Shown here: piece after piece, positions 23,220 through 35,600 of the stretch
How the letters are laid out: each line of letters opens with the position of its first letter
Numbering within the stretch: position 1 is the stretch's first letter
Assembly (NCBI RefSeq): GCF_037042905.1
Contig: NC_087252.1
Location: 27,766,994-27,830,993, forward strand
Source of the DNA: Lytechinus pictus
Taxonomy: Eukaryota; Echinodermata; Echinoidea; Temnopleuroida; Toxopneustidae
Direction of reading: 5' to 3'
DNA: 64,000 nucleotides
Translations under genes and position numbers: made by a program
Notes under the pieces: generated by a model
The model's input: the letters and a program-made list of their open reading frames with translations, nothing else
Databases searched by the model: none
Told to the model about the DNA's origin: nothing

Positions 23220-23900
23220 GGATAAGAAACACAGTATTGACCACAATCTATAGTTATGAAAGTGGAATAAAAACGAGTTGTTGTTCCGATGATGGTTTGT
23301 CAGATGGATGATACATTTCAGTAAAATTGAAAGCATCCAATTTAGAAGTAAAACCCATTTCCATAATTATTCAAAAGAAGTTAAGGAACAACATCAACGA
23401 ATAACAGTGTCCATATCCTATAAGTGATTGCATATTAATGATTTTGAATTCCTAAACGTTCGCAAGGAGGGTACCGGTGCGAATTTGAAAACATTTCTTC
23501 CGCTATTTTAATTTGATCGTTCTTTATACACGTTTAAATGAGATAACCATAAAATCGCGTGCCAATATAATTGAATTGAATAAAGTATTTGGCTATTCAA
23601 ATGTTGATCTCATAGGTCATTCAAATTAGTTGCAAATTGAATTATAACATCATTAAATCGGTTAAAATTTTGACGAAATTGGACGGGAAAACCTATAGTA
23701 AAATCAAGCACTCATTTAATACACGTAATAAGAATAACGCTATCTTGCCACATTGTCGTATATATCTCACTCAGCGTAACTCCTTTTCTCATCTTTAAAT
23801 TAGTATCTGGAATAAAATTATTGGAAATGGTTTTTCAACTGATTTGAGTAGGTATGGGTGTCAATATTCACCAAAAGAAAAGTTGGGAGGAATACGGGTT
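23220..23900. other. no gene seen
   Basis: AT-rich, non-repetitive apart from the right end of the putative 20708-23697 element. No exon is recognised. Confidence 0.4.
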
Positions 23901-23934
23901 GGGGAAAGTGTTTTTTATTCATGGTCAAAGGTCA

Positions 23935-25135
23935 ATGACCTTTTTCATATATACTGTATAATGGTATCTTTGAGATGGAAAGGCGCAGGTTGGTGAAAAT
24001 GGTGTCAAAATGCGCAAATTCTTACCAGAATATCAAATAAAATAAAATCAAGTACCTAGAATGCACATTTACCGACAAAATTCAAGGTCAAAGCCTTTCA
24101 AAGGTCAATGACAGTTTTTAACATTATATACCTTACTGTATTATGGTATCTCTGAGATGATGAGGTACAGGTTGGCGATCATAGTGTCAAAATTCCCAGA
24201 TTCTTACAAGAAGATCAAATAAAATAAATTTAAGTACCTAGAATGGACATTCACCAATAAAATTCAAGGTCAAAGCTTTTCAAAGGTCAATTACCTTTTT
24301 ACATTATTTTTTATTTTATTTGTTTCTGCATTCACATCAGTATAATTTTAACCATTCCGAGAAAAACCATGTTTTTTATTCTCACTTATTGCAATATTCT
24401 TACGAGAAACTAAATTGTAATGATGTACTACCCTATCATGTGAACATAAAAGTGGGTATAAAAGAAATCTACCTGTCTTAAATTTCTTTCTATATATAAA
24501 AAAAAAATCATTGTGGACCTAACCCCTATTGCAAGTAAACTAAAATGAATCCAATATCTTTTGACTGAAAAAGTGATTTTTCTTTGCCACTTTCATTCAC
24601 GTTTTCATTTGAATTTCAAATTTTCTTTGGTATCATCAGAGTGACTAAAAATTTAGAGGTTTAGAGACAGAAAACAATACAATTTATGAACAATGGACCT
24701 AACCCCTTTTGACAAATTAGTTCTTCAGAAGAGTTTTGTTGCAAAAGGGGTTAGGTCCGCTCCTAGAAAATCCTTTTTTTAATTATCTCATATTGCAATA
24801 TTCTTATGCGAAACTGAATTTTCATGATACCCTTCCATGAGAACATAAAATTTGGTATAAAAGTAATTTACCTGTCTTCATATTTTTTATGATATTCTTT
24901 TCCAAAAAAAATATGTGTGGACCTAACCCCTTTTGCAACTAAACTTAAATGGACCTAACCCCTTTTGAAAAAAAAGTGATTTTTCTTTGCCATTTTAGTT
25001 CACTTTTAAATAGGAATTTCAACTTTTCTTTGGTATCATCTTATAAAGCTACTAAAAATCTATACTTTGAGACATAAAAATCAAATTTGATGAAAAATTG
25101 ACCTATCCCCTTTTGCAAGTGAGCTCTTCAAGTAT
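23935..25135. repeat. two successive diverged tandem duplications
   Basis: A ~190-bp unit (AAAGGTCAATGACC ... AAGTACCTAGAATG) is present twice at 23935-24300. A ~395-bp unit (TATTGCAATATTCTTA ... GGACCTAACCCCTTTTG) is present twice at 24330-25130. Both are diverged and non-coding. Confidence 0.65.
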
Positions 25136-25278
25136 GATTATTGTAAATAAATATCAACAAGATGTGTTATACATTTTTTCAAAACAAGATTATTAAAATG
25201 AATGCAGGAGACCGCCATCGTGAGCGATTATTAGGCTTGATGATGATGGAGGTCTCGTAAAAGGTACATAATTGTTCT

Positions 25279-25955
25279 TCATTGATCAAGTGGGTGCGGT
25301 GCAGGTGAAGGATGCAGGTGCATCCGAGAACCAGGACCATAATGTCGAATGGATTTGTGGGTTATTAATAATTTGGGGTTAGTGAGGTAGAGGTTTCCAG
25401 ATATGCGGGTTGGGTAGGAATGGACTGACCTGTTGAACCTATACATATTATTAAAAGACTGAGGAAGGTGATTATTAAAATACTTAAACATAAATATTGC
25501 AACTTGAATCATATTAATATCAAAGATTTTTAATGTTTTGAGTTTGTGAAACAAGGGGTCAGTATGAGCCAAATAATGTGAGCCTGTACACATACGGATA
25601 GCTCTTTTTTGTACTTTAAATATAGAGTTTAGTTTAGAAGAGCCACAGTTTGCCCAAACGACATTGCAGTTTGAAATATATGGAAGAACTAACGAATTGT
25701 ATAATAAGAATAAAGTTTTATGAGGAAGAAGGAATTTTAACTGATTCCAATTCTCTAACTGCTTACAATACTTTTTGAAACGCACATTGTAACATGGTGT
25801 GTGTTAGTTCCAAGACAAAAAATCATCCATAATTACATCCAAAAATTTAGAATTGTTTTTCTGTTCTAAAGGCGTACCGTAAATGTTAATGTAAATCGGT
25901 GTGTTGATATTATGAGATTGACGTCTGAAATACATAAAATGTGTCTTTTTTGCAT
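25279..25955 (-). pseudogene. LINE fragment B (RT end and C-terminus)
   Basis: Minus strand: from 25955, LNAKKTHFMYFRRQ, then LEQKNNSKFLDVIMDDFLSW (end of the RT domain, with the usual FLGV/FLDV box), then an open frame 25785-25279 with LLYNSLVLPYISNCNVVW, KVQKRAIRMCTGS and HYGPGS. The order is typical of the thumb and C-terminal region of CR1/L2-like LINE ORF2. The catalytic core is absent because the fragment begins at the TTAA of the neighbouring MITE. It ends in a region rich in CCTGCATCC where the frame is degraded. Confidence 0.75.
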
Positions 25956-25959
25956 TTAA

Positions 25960-26892
25960 GGACGTTCCACAGTTACAGTGAAATCCATGTCATTTTCACC
26001 AAACTTTGCTCATAGATACTTTAGAACCTTAATATTCGAAATAGGCAAAAATTAACATAGGTCCATGTGCTTGATTTTTTGCTATAGAGCTTCAAAGTTC
26101 ACCCAAATTGATGTTCTTAAGAATTGCGCATTCACAAGAATTTGGCATTTTTAGACCGCCCAAGACTACTACAATGAGTTTAAACCTCTATTACTCAGTC
26201 AAAATACATGAAAAAGTCATCAAATTTCGCAAGAGAGTTAATAATTGTATCGTTAGAATGGAGAATCTATTTATAGTGCAATTTGTTTGAAATTTTAAGT
26301 TTAACAGCACTGCCAGTTCTTAAAAATGGCGTAAAAGATAACAAAATCCCAATCTAATAAATGTGAAATGTCAGTAACAATCTACAAACGTACAATAAAT
26401 GCTGCACTTTATTCAAAATCCATGTCATTTTCACCAAAATTTGCAGAGTTGTAGAGGAAGGTATACCTAAAAGGTACAAACATTAAAAAATAGGGGTTCA
26501 TGTGCTTGTTTTGAAACTATCACCATTTTTATTAGAGCAAATGTGCTTTTTAAAACACCAAAAATGCGCCGAATGCTTTGTATCTATGTGAAGAAAAAAT
26601 CAGAACCACTCTACCATTTATTCAAACTCGGGGTAATATTCGTGATTCATGCCAGCACTGCAGAGTAAAGTATTTTGCAATTGTAGAGAATTTTTTTAAT
26701 GGTCTATGGAATAATTCCATTTTTTAGTTTCATGAAATAACACATAGGATCTGCAGTTAAAGTGCAGAAGATGAAAAAAATCAGCTCATACCTGCAGCTA
26801 ATTAATCACCTGTTCATCCATTGTTACGTCAGTGCGCAGAGTGTAAACTATGCGCAGATCATAATGCGCACAAACATAACTGTGGAACGTCC
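25960..26892. mobile_element. 933-bp TTAA-flanked MITE, TIR GGACGTTCCACAGTTA
   Basis: Perfect 16-bp inverted ends GGACGTTCCACAGTTA / TAACTGTGGAACGTCC sit between TTAA at 25956-25959 and 26893-26896. TTAA duplications are characteristic of piggyBac and Kolobok. The interior has two diverged copies of AATCCATGTCATTTTCACCA (25981 and 26418) and no transposase. The host sequence is LINE on both sides. Confidence 0.85.
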
Positions 26893-26896
26893 TTAA

Positions 26897-28140
26897 GCTA
26901 AAACTCCCTCTTACATTGAGAGGAAGGGAATTCCAAAATTCGGGGCAGTGCATAAGAAAATGTTCCGTGAAAGTGCTGTACGAGTCCTTGATAGGTGATA
27001 CATATTGATTTTTCTAGTTTGGTAATGGTGAATTTTATTATTTACTCGAAAAATTATGTTAAAAACGGGAGGTAGTTTGTGGTTGTTATACTGGTTCACA
27101 TGAGCATTGCAAGAAATATCGTTAATTTTTAGGGTATTGTTTGCATAAAAGAGACTGCGTAAATGGTACATGTATCTAAAATGAACCTGACGTATAATCC
27201 ACATAGCCTTCTTTGTAGTAGTGATCATTTGCTGCGCCATTTTCCAAGGCGAATATTGAGTAATTTAAGTGGGGTAGAACTAAAGTTAAATATAACGTTT
27301 TAAGGGGGGAGGATATCCATTTGAGCTTGTTTATTACATCAACGTTTCTAGATATTTTTATCTTACATACATTGTCAGTGTGATGTTTCAAAGAAAGTTT
27401 GTCATCAATTAGCATACTTAAAAATGATAGTGTGGTTACCTATTGTATTGGTATAAATCTAGTATTATTTAATATGATTGGTCATAAAATTTATTACTAA
27501 ATAACATGAAATTATTTTTGTCTAGATATAGGGATAATTTGTTGATCTTATTCCATGTTGCCACGGATTTCAATTCGGAATTGACTACCTGACAAAGAGT
27601 TTCTATGTTTCTGCGAGAAAGAAAAAGATTGGTATCATCTGCATATATAATAAATGAAAATAAAACCAGAAGATCTGTTAAAAGTGTTATAAAAAGCAGC
27701 GGGCCAAGTATGGAACCCTAAGGAACACCGCAGTTAATATTTCTCAGTTGTGACATATCATTACGAATGCAGACATATGTAAATATTTACGATATCATTC
27801 TAAAACAATGCCTCTAATAATACCATAATATGACAATTTATATAAAGAGTTATGTGGTATATTGTATCGAATGCTTTATAGAAATCTAAAAACATTCCTA
27901 TCGTATGAGAGTCATTATCAAGAGAACTTGCTACTTTATTGATGAGAGACAGGATAGCATGTGACGTATTTTGATGTTTGCCAAAACCAAACTGACAGCC
28001 AGTAGGCCTACAATTTCGTTATTATTCAAAAAGTGAACTGTACGACAGAAGACTATCTTTTCTAATATTTCGAAAACGTTGTTAATAATGATATAGGTCT
28101 TTAGTTTTGAATTGATAGGGGATTGATCAACTTTCTTAAA
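26897..28140 (-). pseudogene. LINE fragment A (RT through C-terminus), degraded
   Basis: Minus strand: near 28130, PIFKKVDQSPINSK..KTYIIINNVFEILEKI (RT start), then GSILGPLLF and the catalytic YADD (27645-27634), then LSLKHHTDNVCKIKISRN, and HFLMHCPEFWNSLPLNVRG at the end (about 26950-26900). The Gln codon of the GVPQGS box is a stop (TAG at 27718-27720), and frame changes occur near 27240 and 26960. The coding region is cut on its downstream side by the TTAA MITE, and on its upstream side by LINE C, whose AATAAATA tail abuts it. Confidence 0.75.
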
Positions 28141-28144
28141 AATC

Positions 28145-31100
28145 GGTATTAACTTTATTTATTTATTTATTTATTCATTAGAAAATATGTATTCCGGATA
28201 AAAAGATCAGCTAAATTGCTGTTTTAGATCAATGTCCTGATTTAACAGGGATAAAAAACATATAAAGTTACAATAATATCATGATGCAAAATACATATAA
28301 ATATTTAAACTTAGCTACTAAAATATGATAAAAAAATACTGTAGATAATTATATTATGACATTAAAAAAATGAAATTCAGTTCGAACTAGTTAAGTAATC
28401 ACGGCAAGATAATCTGATAACACCACCCCAACCTTTCAAAATGATGCTTCATATGATAAGTATTAGAGGAGAATGAAACCCTTAGAACAAAATAGTCCGT
28501 GTGAAATCAGAAAAATCAAAGAAACAGACCAACGAAAGCCCGAGAAAAATCGGACAAACAATGAGAAGGCCACGAGCACCCGACCAATGCGATCACCAAC
28601 GCTACGGAGACCCCCACACCGGCAACGCAACAAATAAAAGTGCGCAAACCCTCGCCGATCTGCCTCCTCGACCCCTCCGCCTCGACACCAGCCTACCTAT
28701 CCCAGAGATTTCACTCCCCTTTAACATTGGAAGAGCTTTTTATACATTCTCTTGAAGGAGTTAATTGAAGGTAGATTTTGAAGAAAATGTGGTAAATTAT
28801 TCCAGATTTTTTATCCTGAAAATAAAAAAGACCTCTTAAAACATTCCAAATTCGGTTTGGGTGGTATGTAACATTGAGTGTATCACAATTTCTAGTTCTT
28901 ACGTCATGCCTATCAACTACCAACTCAATATTATTACACAATCTGATAGGAGCCATTCCATGTATACACCTAAACATAATTTTGGCTAAAAATAATCACG
29001 TCTTTGCTCAATAGTAGGCCATTTGAGTTCCTTCATGAGATCTTCACCACGGCTGTTAACATAATCAAAATTACCTGTAACGTAGCGTGCTGCTCTTTTT
29101 TGTAATCGTGTTAAGTGATCTAGTTCCCTTTTACCAATATTAATTTCCCCAAACAGAAATGGCATAATCTAAAGTTGGCAAAACATTTGTCATATAAAGA
29201 GTGTTAAGGAGGGATTTATTCAAAAATTGTCTCAGTTTACCGAGTGAAAATATCTTGTAGGCTAATGTTTTGGATATTTGATTAACGTGCGAACTCCAAT
29301 TCAAATTTTCATTAATTTCAACACCGAGGTATCTAATGGATTTCACCTGTTCCACCAAATTATTATCAATAAAAATATTAATCTTATCGCATGAATAAGA
29401 CCTATTTCTCAACAGCATTACCTTTGTCTTACTGACGTTTATACTTAAGTGGTTTTTATCATACCATTTTTTAACATTGTCGATATTCTTTTGCATTTTT
29501 AAAGTAACTTCATTGACATCAGAACCATAATAATAAATTACCACGTCATCAGCAAAAATATTACATTCACCACTGTTGAGACAAGTAGAAATATCATTAA
29601 TTATTAAGAGAAAAAGAGCCGGGCCAAGCCCACTCCCTTGCAGAATTCCGATATCTACATCTTTATATGATGACATTTCACCATGGCAACAGACCATTTG
29701 CTTTCTGTTACTTAAATAACATTCAAACCATTTCAATGAAGTACGAGTAATGCCGTATTTTTCTAATTTTAATAGTAATAGCTTGTGATCGATTGAATCG
29801 AAGCACTTAGAAATGTCAAGGAAGCATGCCCCGACAACTTCATGTTCATTGAATGCCCCATACCAATCGTCAATAACTCTATGTAAGGAGATGACAGTTG
29901 AGTGGTTAGGAATGAAAGCAAACTGATCAATATTGATAAGATCAAACTTTTGTAAATAAATGAGAAGTAGTTTTTTCAATTAATTTGGAAATATGACAAA
30001 CGACTGAAATTGGTCTATAGTTTGACTGATTTTGATCCTTTACCCTTATATATAGGTGTTGTTCTTGACTTTTTCCAGTCGTCCGGGATTATACATGACA
30101 ATAAACTTAAATTGAAAATTTGACTTAGTGAATTATAAATAAGAGGTGCAGCTAAACGTAGAAGTTTAGAATCAAAATTCATAACATCTACGTTACTTGT
30201 GGATGACAGACTCAGGAGCAGTTTTAACACTTCATCAGGTTTAGCATGCTCAAAATCAAATTCATATATACACTGTGGTTGGTTCCAGTTAATATCCTTT
30301 TCTTTGTAATTAAATTTTTTGCCTACATTAATAAAATAATCATTCATTGTGTTACAGTCTAATTCAGCTGGAACATCATTTTTGTTTTTTGTATTTCCAG
30401 TCATCAAAGTAAGTTCATTCCATAATTTCTTTGGATCATGTTTATATTTAGTGGAAATCTCGGAAAAGTATTGACGTTTAGATTTTCTTATTAATTTAGT
30501 AATTTGATTTCTCACAATACGATATTCTTTAACATGATGAAGATTATCTACCGCTTTGGATTTACAATATTTTCTTTTCAAGAAATCACGCCGGTACATA
30601 AGATCAATAATTTCACCAGTTATCCACGGAGAGTAACGTTCTTTAACTCTGATAACTTTAAGGGGAGCATGTTTATGACATATATCAAGGAAAATATTTT
30701 TCCAACTCTTCCATACGGTATTTATGTCATCGTTGCACGAAAAATTATCATTGCATATTGAACTTTTGGATAAATCATCAAGAAATAACTTTTGGTCAAA
30801 TTTTTTATAATTCCTGAAACGCACTGTTTTATGGCTAGTAGACTCATTTCTAAAATTAAGACATGTATAAGTCAAGTAGTGGTCGCTGAGAGAAATCGGT
30901 ACAACATTTGTTATTAAATGATCATAAAAATTAGTTGAAAAAATATGGTCAATACATTTGGATGTTGTCAGAGTTACCCTTGTGGGTTTATTTACCAGTT
31001 GAGTTAGAAGAAAAAGGTTCTCCATGTCATCAATATTTTTTTTCCAACTACATTTGGTATAAAAATAATCAATATTAATATCACCAAGTATACACAATTT

Positions 31101-31580
31101 CTTATTGTCAATTGATGCCAATTCTAAGACATTTAATAAATGATCAAAGAATTCGGACTGAGAATTTGGAGGTCTATATAAGCAGCTTATAATCAAACTT
31201 TCGTGTTTTAATTTTAATTCTATCCATAATGCTTCTAAGGAATCATGCTCTAAATCATGCCGTCGACAGAAAGATAAAGTACTACGAATATACATACATA
31301 CTCCACCTCCACGTTTACTACTTCTATCTAATCTTAATAAACTGTAATTATCGATATAAATCATACCATCTTTTATTGCATTGCTCAACCACGTTTCGGA
31401 TATACATAAGATATCAAGTTCTAGTTTTTTTAATAGAAAGCTAATTTCATCAAGTTTACCAAAAATACTTCGAACATTCATATGGGCAATTTTAAGACTA
31501 TTATATTTCCGAAGAATATCAGCATGAATTTCATAAGCACAGTTACTTGATTGATAACTATCAGTTGAAAAACTTGGCTA
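28145..31580 (-). pseudogene. CR1-like LINE C, endonuclease plus reverse transcriptase, frameshifted
   Basis: The longest TE coding region here. An open frame at 31481-30015 (extending upstream in frame to about 31578) gives an AP-type endonuclease: HMNVRSIFGKLDEI, CISETWL (Glu ~29), RGGGVCMYIR, LYRPPNS, LGDINIDY, CIDHIFS and the SDHY His box. It is followed by a linker and the RT start (WKKSRTTPIYKGKG). After two frame changes near 30030 and 29975 the RT continues at 29979-29140 with ACFLDISKCFDSIDH (catalytic Asp), LQGSGLGPALF and FADD (residues ~142-145). A further shift near 29150 leads into DHLTRLQKRAARYV, then another into MFRCIHGMAP (28977-28711). The 3-prime end is an (AATAAATA) tail at 28150-28178. 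No intact ORF2 and no ORF1 are seen. A CG-rich stretch at 28500-28720 looks foreign to the LINE 3-prime end. Confidence 0.85.
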
Positions 31581-31584
31581 TTTT

Positions 31585-31805
31585 TCATTATATTTGGGAA
31601 AACGCCTAGGGTGGTATTTTGAAAATTGTCTTAACTTTTATTGTAACTTTTTTTATAAGTCAGCAAGATAACAGCTCGCTAAAATTCCCTTAAATTGGTA
31701 TTCTGAAAATTGTCTTATCTCTGTAAGGACGTCCCCTATTTTATTTCTGACATGCCCAATTTTTTTTATCATCATCCAATTATTAAGCTTGTTATAAGCT
31801 TGGGT
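31585..31805. repeat. GTATTTTGAAAATTGTCTTA repeat pieces
   Basis: GGTGGTATTTTGAAAATTGT at 31611 and GGTATTCTGAAAATTGTCTT at 31696 are partial direct repeats. The reverse complement (GACAATTTTCAAAATACGGC) occurs at 41950, so this is a dispersed TIR-like end. Confidence 0.45.
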
Positions 31806-31807
31806 CA

Positions 31808-33309
31808 ACCAATCAACGAACGTAGAGGGCAGCAACACACAAGTGTGTTGCTATTAGGAAGGTCCACTCGATACGCGCATACAAATGAAGTGCGCGAACA
31901 ATTTGGTAGTCATGCCAACGAAAACATGATCCGTTACAATACACTCACGGAGTGACAGCAAAATAGAGGTAAAGTAATATATTATGACAAAAGTAGATTA
32001 AAACAATAAAAACAAAAAATATACAAAGCATTGAATAATAATGTATCACATTTCAAAAATAATATATCACAAAATTATTGTCAAAATTTTTTGTACATCT
32101 TCCGTAAAACAGGATTAAATTCTGTCATAAATAATCCAGTCTGCTAATCTCACCCGGATTTTGTCAAGCTCATTTTGTGACCACCGAAATCCTCTCAGAG
32201 CACTTTTTTTAGTAGATTGTAGAGTTGATTTATTTTTATTTCCTCTTTATCATTATTTTTGCTTAAATTGTTTTTACATCAAATATCATGCTTAAAAATG
32301 AGAAATACTTTTTTCTGTATTTTTCATAAAATATTACATGGTGGTGACAACGGTTTTAAGACTTTGCATATCAATATGATATCAAGTATACGTGAGGTAG
32401 ATACGTCTTCATCTAAATTTCGCTGCACCATAATGCGCCTACACAATCAAGCACCGCCTCCTGAGTATACAAGTGCCATCGCTGGCATTGACCGCGCCGG
32501 CGCCCCGGGCCGGTCGATGCTGCATGAGGTAGGGTACGATTGGCTGCATGCATATGCTAACACAAATTTTTGTAAAATTATGGTATGAAAATAGTAAATG
32601 TGACATAGACCTTCGCCCCTTGATAGTTCTCAAGTCAAGACCCGTCGGAATATACATAGCTCGATACTGAACCAGATAATTTCTGTCTAATATTAGGTCT
32701 AACGTTAGACTAGGGCTTGACTTTGGCTTTTTGCTAGTTTAGTGGCCGTATTCGATCCTGCCTGATGGATTGCAAAATGTGGGCTGGATTTGTTGATATA
32801 GCATGATCATTTTAGATTTTCAGACTACAATCTACACAGTAAGTGAAAATTAAAATTCTAACCTTGAATATTTATCGTTCCTCATCCGCCATATAGTGCC
32901 ACGTCAATGACAGTTTAAGTCTATATCCTTCAAGTCCATATCTAGCTAATTCGAGTCGCGTCGAGATTATCCTGCCAGTGCAGTGCGACCAGCATATCGT
33001 TCGCGCAGCGCAGTACGCGCACCGAGGTACAAGTGACTGGGGAAGTTTCGGCGCGGCCGGACCAGAACATCACGGTCTTGGCTCTGGCGTTAGCTTGTGT
33101 AGATTTGGTAGGGGCAGCGAAATTAAGCAGAAGAACGGTAAAACAAATGTCATCAGTCTATGTATATTTTATTGCTATGTAAACTACAAGAATCATTATT
33201 AACTTTTGTGCTCTGGCCTGGGAGAAGATGGTCACAAAATCTGAGCGAAGTGGACCTTCCTAAAAGCAACACTGCCGTATGTTGCTGCCCTCTACGTTCG
33301 TTGCAACCA
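31808..33309. mobile_element. 1.5-kb segment bounded by ~60-bp inverted repeats
   Basis: Left: CAACGAACGTAGAGGGCAGC then AACAC ... GTGTTGCTATTAGGAAGG. Right: the reverse complement (CCTTCCTAAAAGCAACAC ... GCTGCCCTCTACGTTCGTTG) at 33256-33303. Inside are AT-rich parts and two GC-rich islands (32440-32550 and 32960-33130), including GCGCGGCCGGACC. No target duplication is evident. It could be a MITE-like element carrying a captured promoter region, which is an inference. Confidence 0.55.
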
Positions 33310-33589
33310 ATATATAAAAGCATCTCTTCTGAAAAACAATGAAGCGCATTGTTGATTTGAGGCGTAATTTCCTTGCGCCCCCGACGATTATGCTTGTGCA
33401 CTTCTTTGCTTAAAATACAAGTGGCTCTTCTTGAAGCCATATTTTCTCTGAAAATATTCATCGTCTTGAACACCAATTTTCAATGGCTGAAAAGTCTTCC
33501 AATCCGTCAGTATAATATCTATGGAATGCAGTGGCGTACCGTGGGTCACGGCATTGGGGGGGCACCAGCAAAAATGTCGAGTCACTTAG

Positions 33590-35040
33590 GGAGCGCGCGA
33601 AGCGCGCTCAGTTGTCAGGTATACTGACCTAATAGAAATATTTTAAGGACATGCAGTGCCATTAAACGGATATGTATCTCACTGATTAAATAGTGCGAGC
33701 GCGAAGCGCGAGCGGAAAATTTTTGATATTCAGAGCTAAAAAGGGACATTATAAGCAATCTTTTTAAAATCATGATACATAACTGTCTCGCTAAACAAAC
33801 AATGCGAGCGCGAAGCGCGAGCAAATTTTTTTGTATATATTGACCCTAAACAGGGAAATTTTAAGGACTATATTTTAGAATCCATTAAGAGTGGAGCGTT
33901 GTGGCCCAGTGGATTAGTCTTCTGACTTTGAAACAGAGGGTCGTGGGTTCGAATCCCAGCCATGGCATAATTTCCTTCAGCGCCTAGGCAGCTCAGCTAA
34001 AGCCGGGGTAATAATAATAGCAGGGCCCGCTGGTAGAACAGTTTTCGAAACTGAAGTGGCTACCCTGGGTAAATATACCTATATTATTATTATTATTATT
34101 ATAGTATAAATATCTCACCATAGTCATCTAATGCTAGTGCCATCCTTTGCTGATTTTGTTAGAATTACATCTAAACACAGATCATGAAGCACCTTTTGTA
34201 GTCATTGTAATTATGATTATCATACGCATCTTACTAATCATATACTGCAAGTGCGAAGCGCTAGCTGAAAATTTAGGAAATTCAGACCTGAAGAGATGCA
34301 TTCTAAGGCTTGTTTGTAGGAATTCCCTAAGACCGTACGTATTTCACTAACCAAATAATGCGAGCGCAAAGCGCAAGCTGAAAATTGTGTATATATTGAC
34401 CCCAAACATGGATATTTTAAGGACTATGTTTTTTAGGAATCCATTAAGAGTATAAATATCTCACCATAGTCATATAATGCGAGTGCCAAGCGCTTGCTGA
34501 TTTTGTTAGAAATTAGAATTACATCTAAACACATGACGCACTTTTTGAAGTCATTGTAATCATGATTATCATACGCATCTCACTAATCAAATACTGCGAG
34601 CGCGAAGCGCGAGCTGAAAATTTAGGAAATTTAGACCTGAAGAGGGGCATTCTAAGGCTTGCTTGTAGGAATTCACTAAGACCCTACGTATTTCACTAAT
34701 CAAATGATGCGAACGCGAAGCGCGAGCTAAAAAAATTTGATATTCAGATCAGAAAAATCGTCATTTTAAGGACTGATTTTAGGAGTTCATGAAGAGCAGA
34801 AATCTCACCAATTCACTAATGCAAACGTTAGCACGGACAGGAAATGTTTTATATTAAGACCTTACAATAGGGCAATCACTTTAAGTAGTCATGAAAAAGA
34901 AGAATATGTCACTACATAAAACAATAATAACTCGAATTGCGAGGAAAAATATATTTGTTGTATATTGATTTGAAAACGGGAGGTTTTAGTACAACAGGAT
35001 TATATATCTCGTTAAACAGTCTATGCGAGCACCAGGAACA
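33590..35040. repeat. GCGAGCGCGAAGCGCGAGC satellite field
   Basis: At least eight units of roughly 110-130 bp. Each has GCGAGCGCGAAGCGCGAGC, then AAAATTT, TATTCAGACCTGAA, and a GGGACATTTTAAGGACT-like stretch ending in ATATCTCACTA. The core word is nearly self-complementary. The field is split by a SINE at 33893-34105. Units decay toward 35040. Confidence 0.8.
33893..34105 (+). repeat. tRNA-derived SINE (family 1, copy 2, most complete)
   Basis: The head GTGGCCCAGTGGATTAGTC (A box) and GGGTTCGAATCCCAGCC (B box, good T-arm pairing) is followed by ATGGCATAATTTCCTTC, the body GCTAAAGCCGGGGTAATAAT, and AGTGGCTACCCTGGGTAAAT with an (ATT)n tail. The internal pol III promoter is intact in this copy. 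It lies inside the GCGAGCG satellite. Confidence 0.85.
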
Positions 35041-35109
35041 ATGAAGACACAATGAAGCAAATAACGTTTCATAAAGTTATGAAAAAATGCTTCTTAATAT
35101 GTAACATAA

Positions 35110-35275
35110 CACTATTTAATATAACATTATAATGAACAATAATTCTTTCCCCACTACGTTTCTCTTCCTTTTTCCCTTTTTTCTCCTTTTCCCCGTATTT
35201 TTTTTTTGCCAGCCGATTGGGGGGGGGGGCACGTGCCCCCCATGCCCCCCTCCCCGTAGTTACGCCACTGATGGA
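35110..35275. mobile_element. poly-G MITE ending CCCCGTAGTTACGCCACTG
   Basis: A T/C-rich stretch, a GATTGGGGGGGG tract, CCCCCATGCCCCCCTCCC, then CGTAGTTACGCCACTGATG, the reverse complement of the end at 10690. The left border is not defined. Confidence 0.5.
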
Positions 35276-35600
35276 ATGTCTCCTTTTGTAAAACATGTTG
35301 TTCTTGCGGGATGCAGCAAGAAATAATTATTGCAGACGGACAAATATCGCATGCAACAATAAGTTACAATAGCCCCCTGCCTCTTTTTAGAATACCTTTT
35401 TTATCCTACATAGATTGAATCATGTATAGTGATTGGTTCAAATAGCATCATGTGATCAAATATATTCCAACTATGATGTTGCGTGACGTCAGACCTCGAT
35501 ATATTTTTTCGCTATACCAATATTCTGACGTCATTTTTTCAGAAAACTGGATATTTAGCTAAACTCTCGGGCGCACCGGCCAGTGAGCTCTCGCGCCGGG

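Noticed and set aside
33893..33966. functional tRNA gene
   Set aside because: A and B boxes are present but the acceptor stem does not pair, and a SINE body and tail follow; the same head occurs in two other SINE copies.
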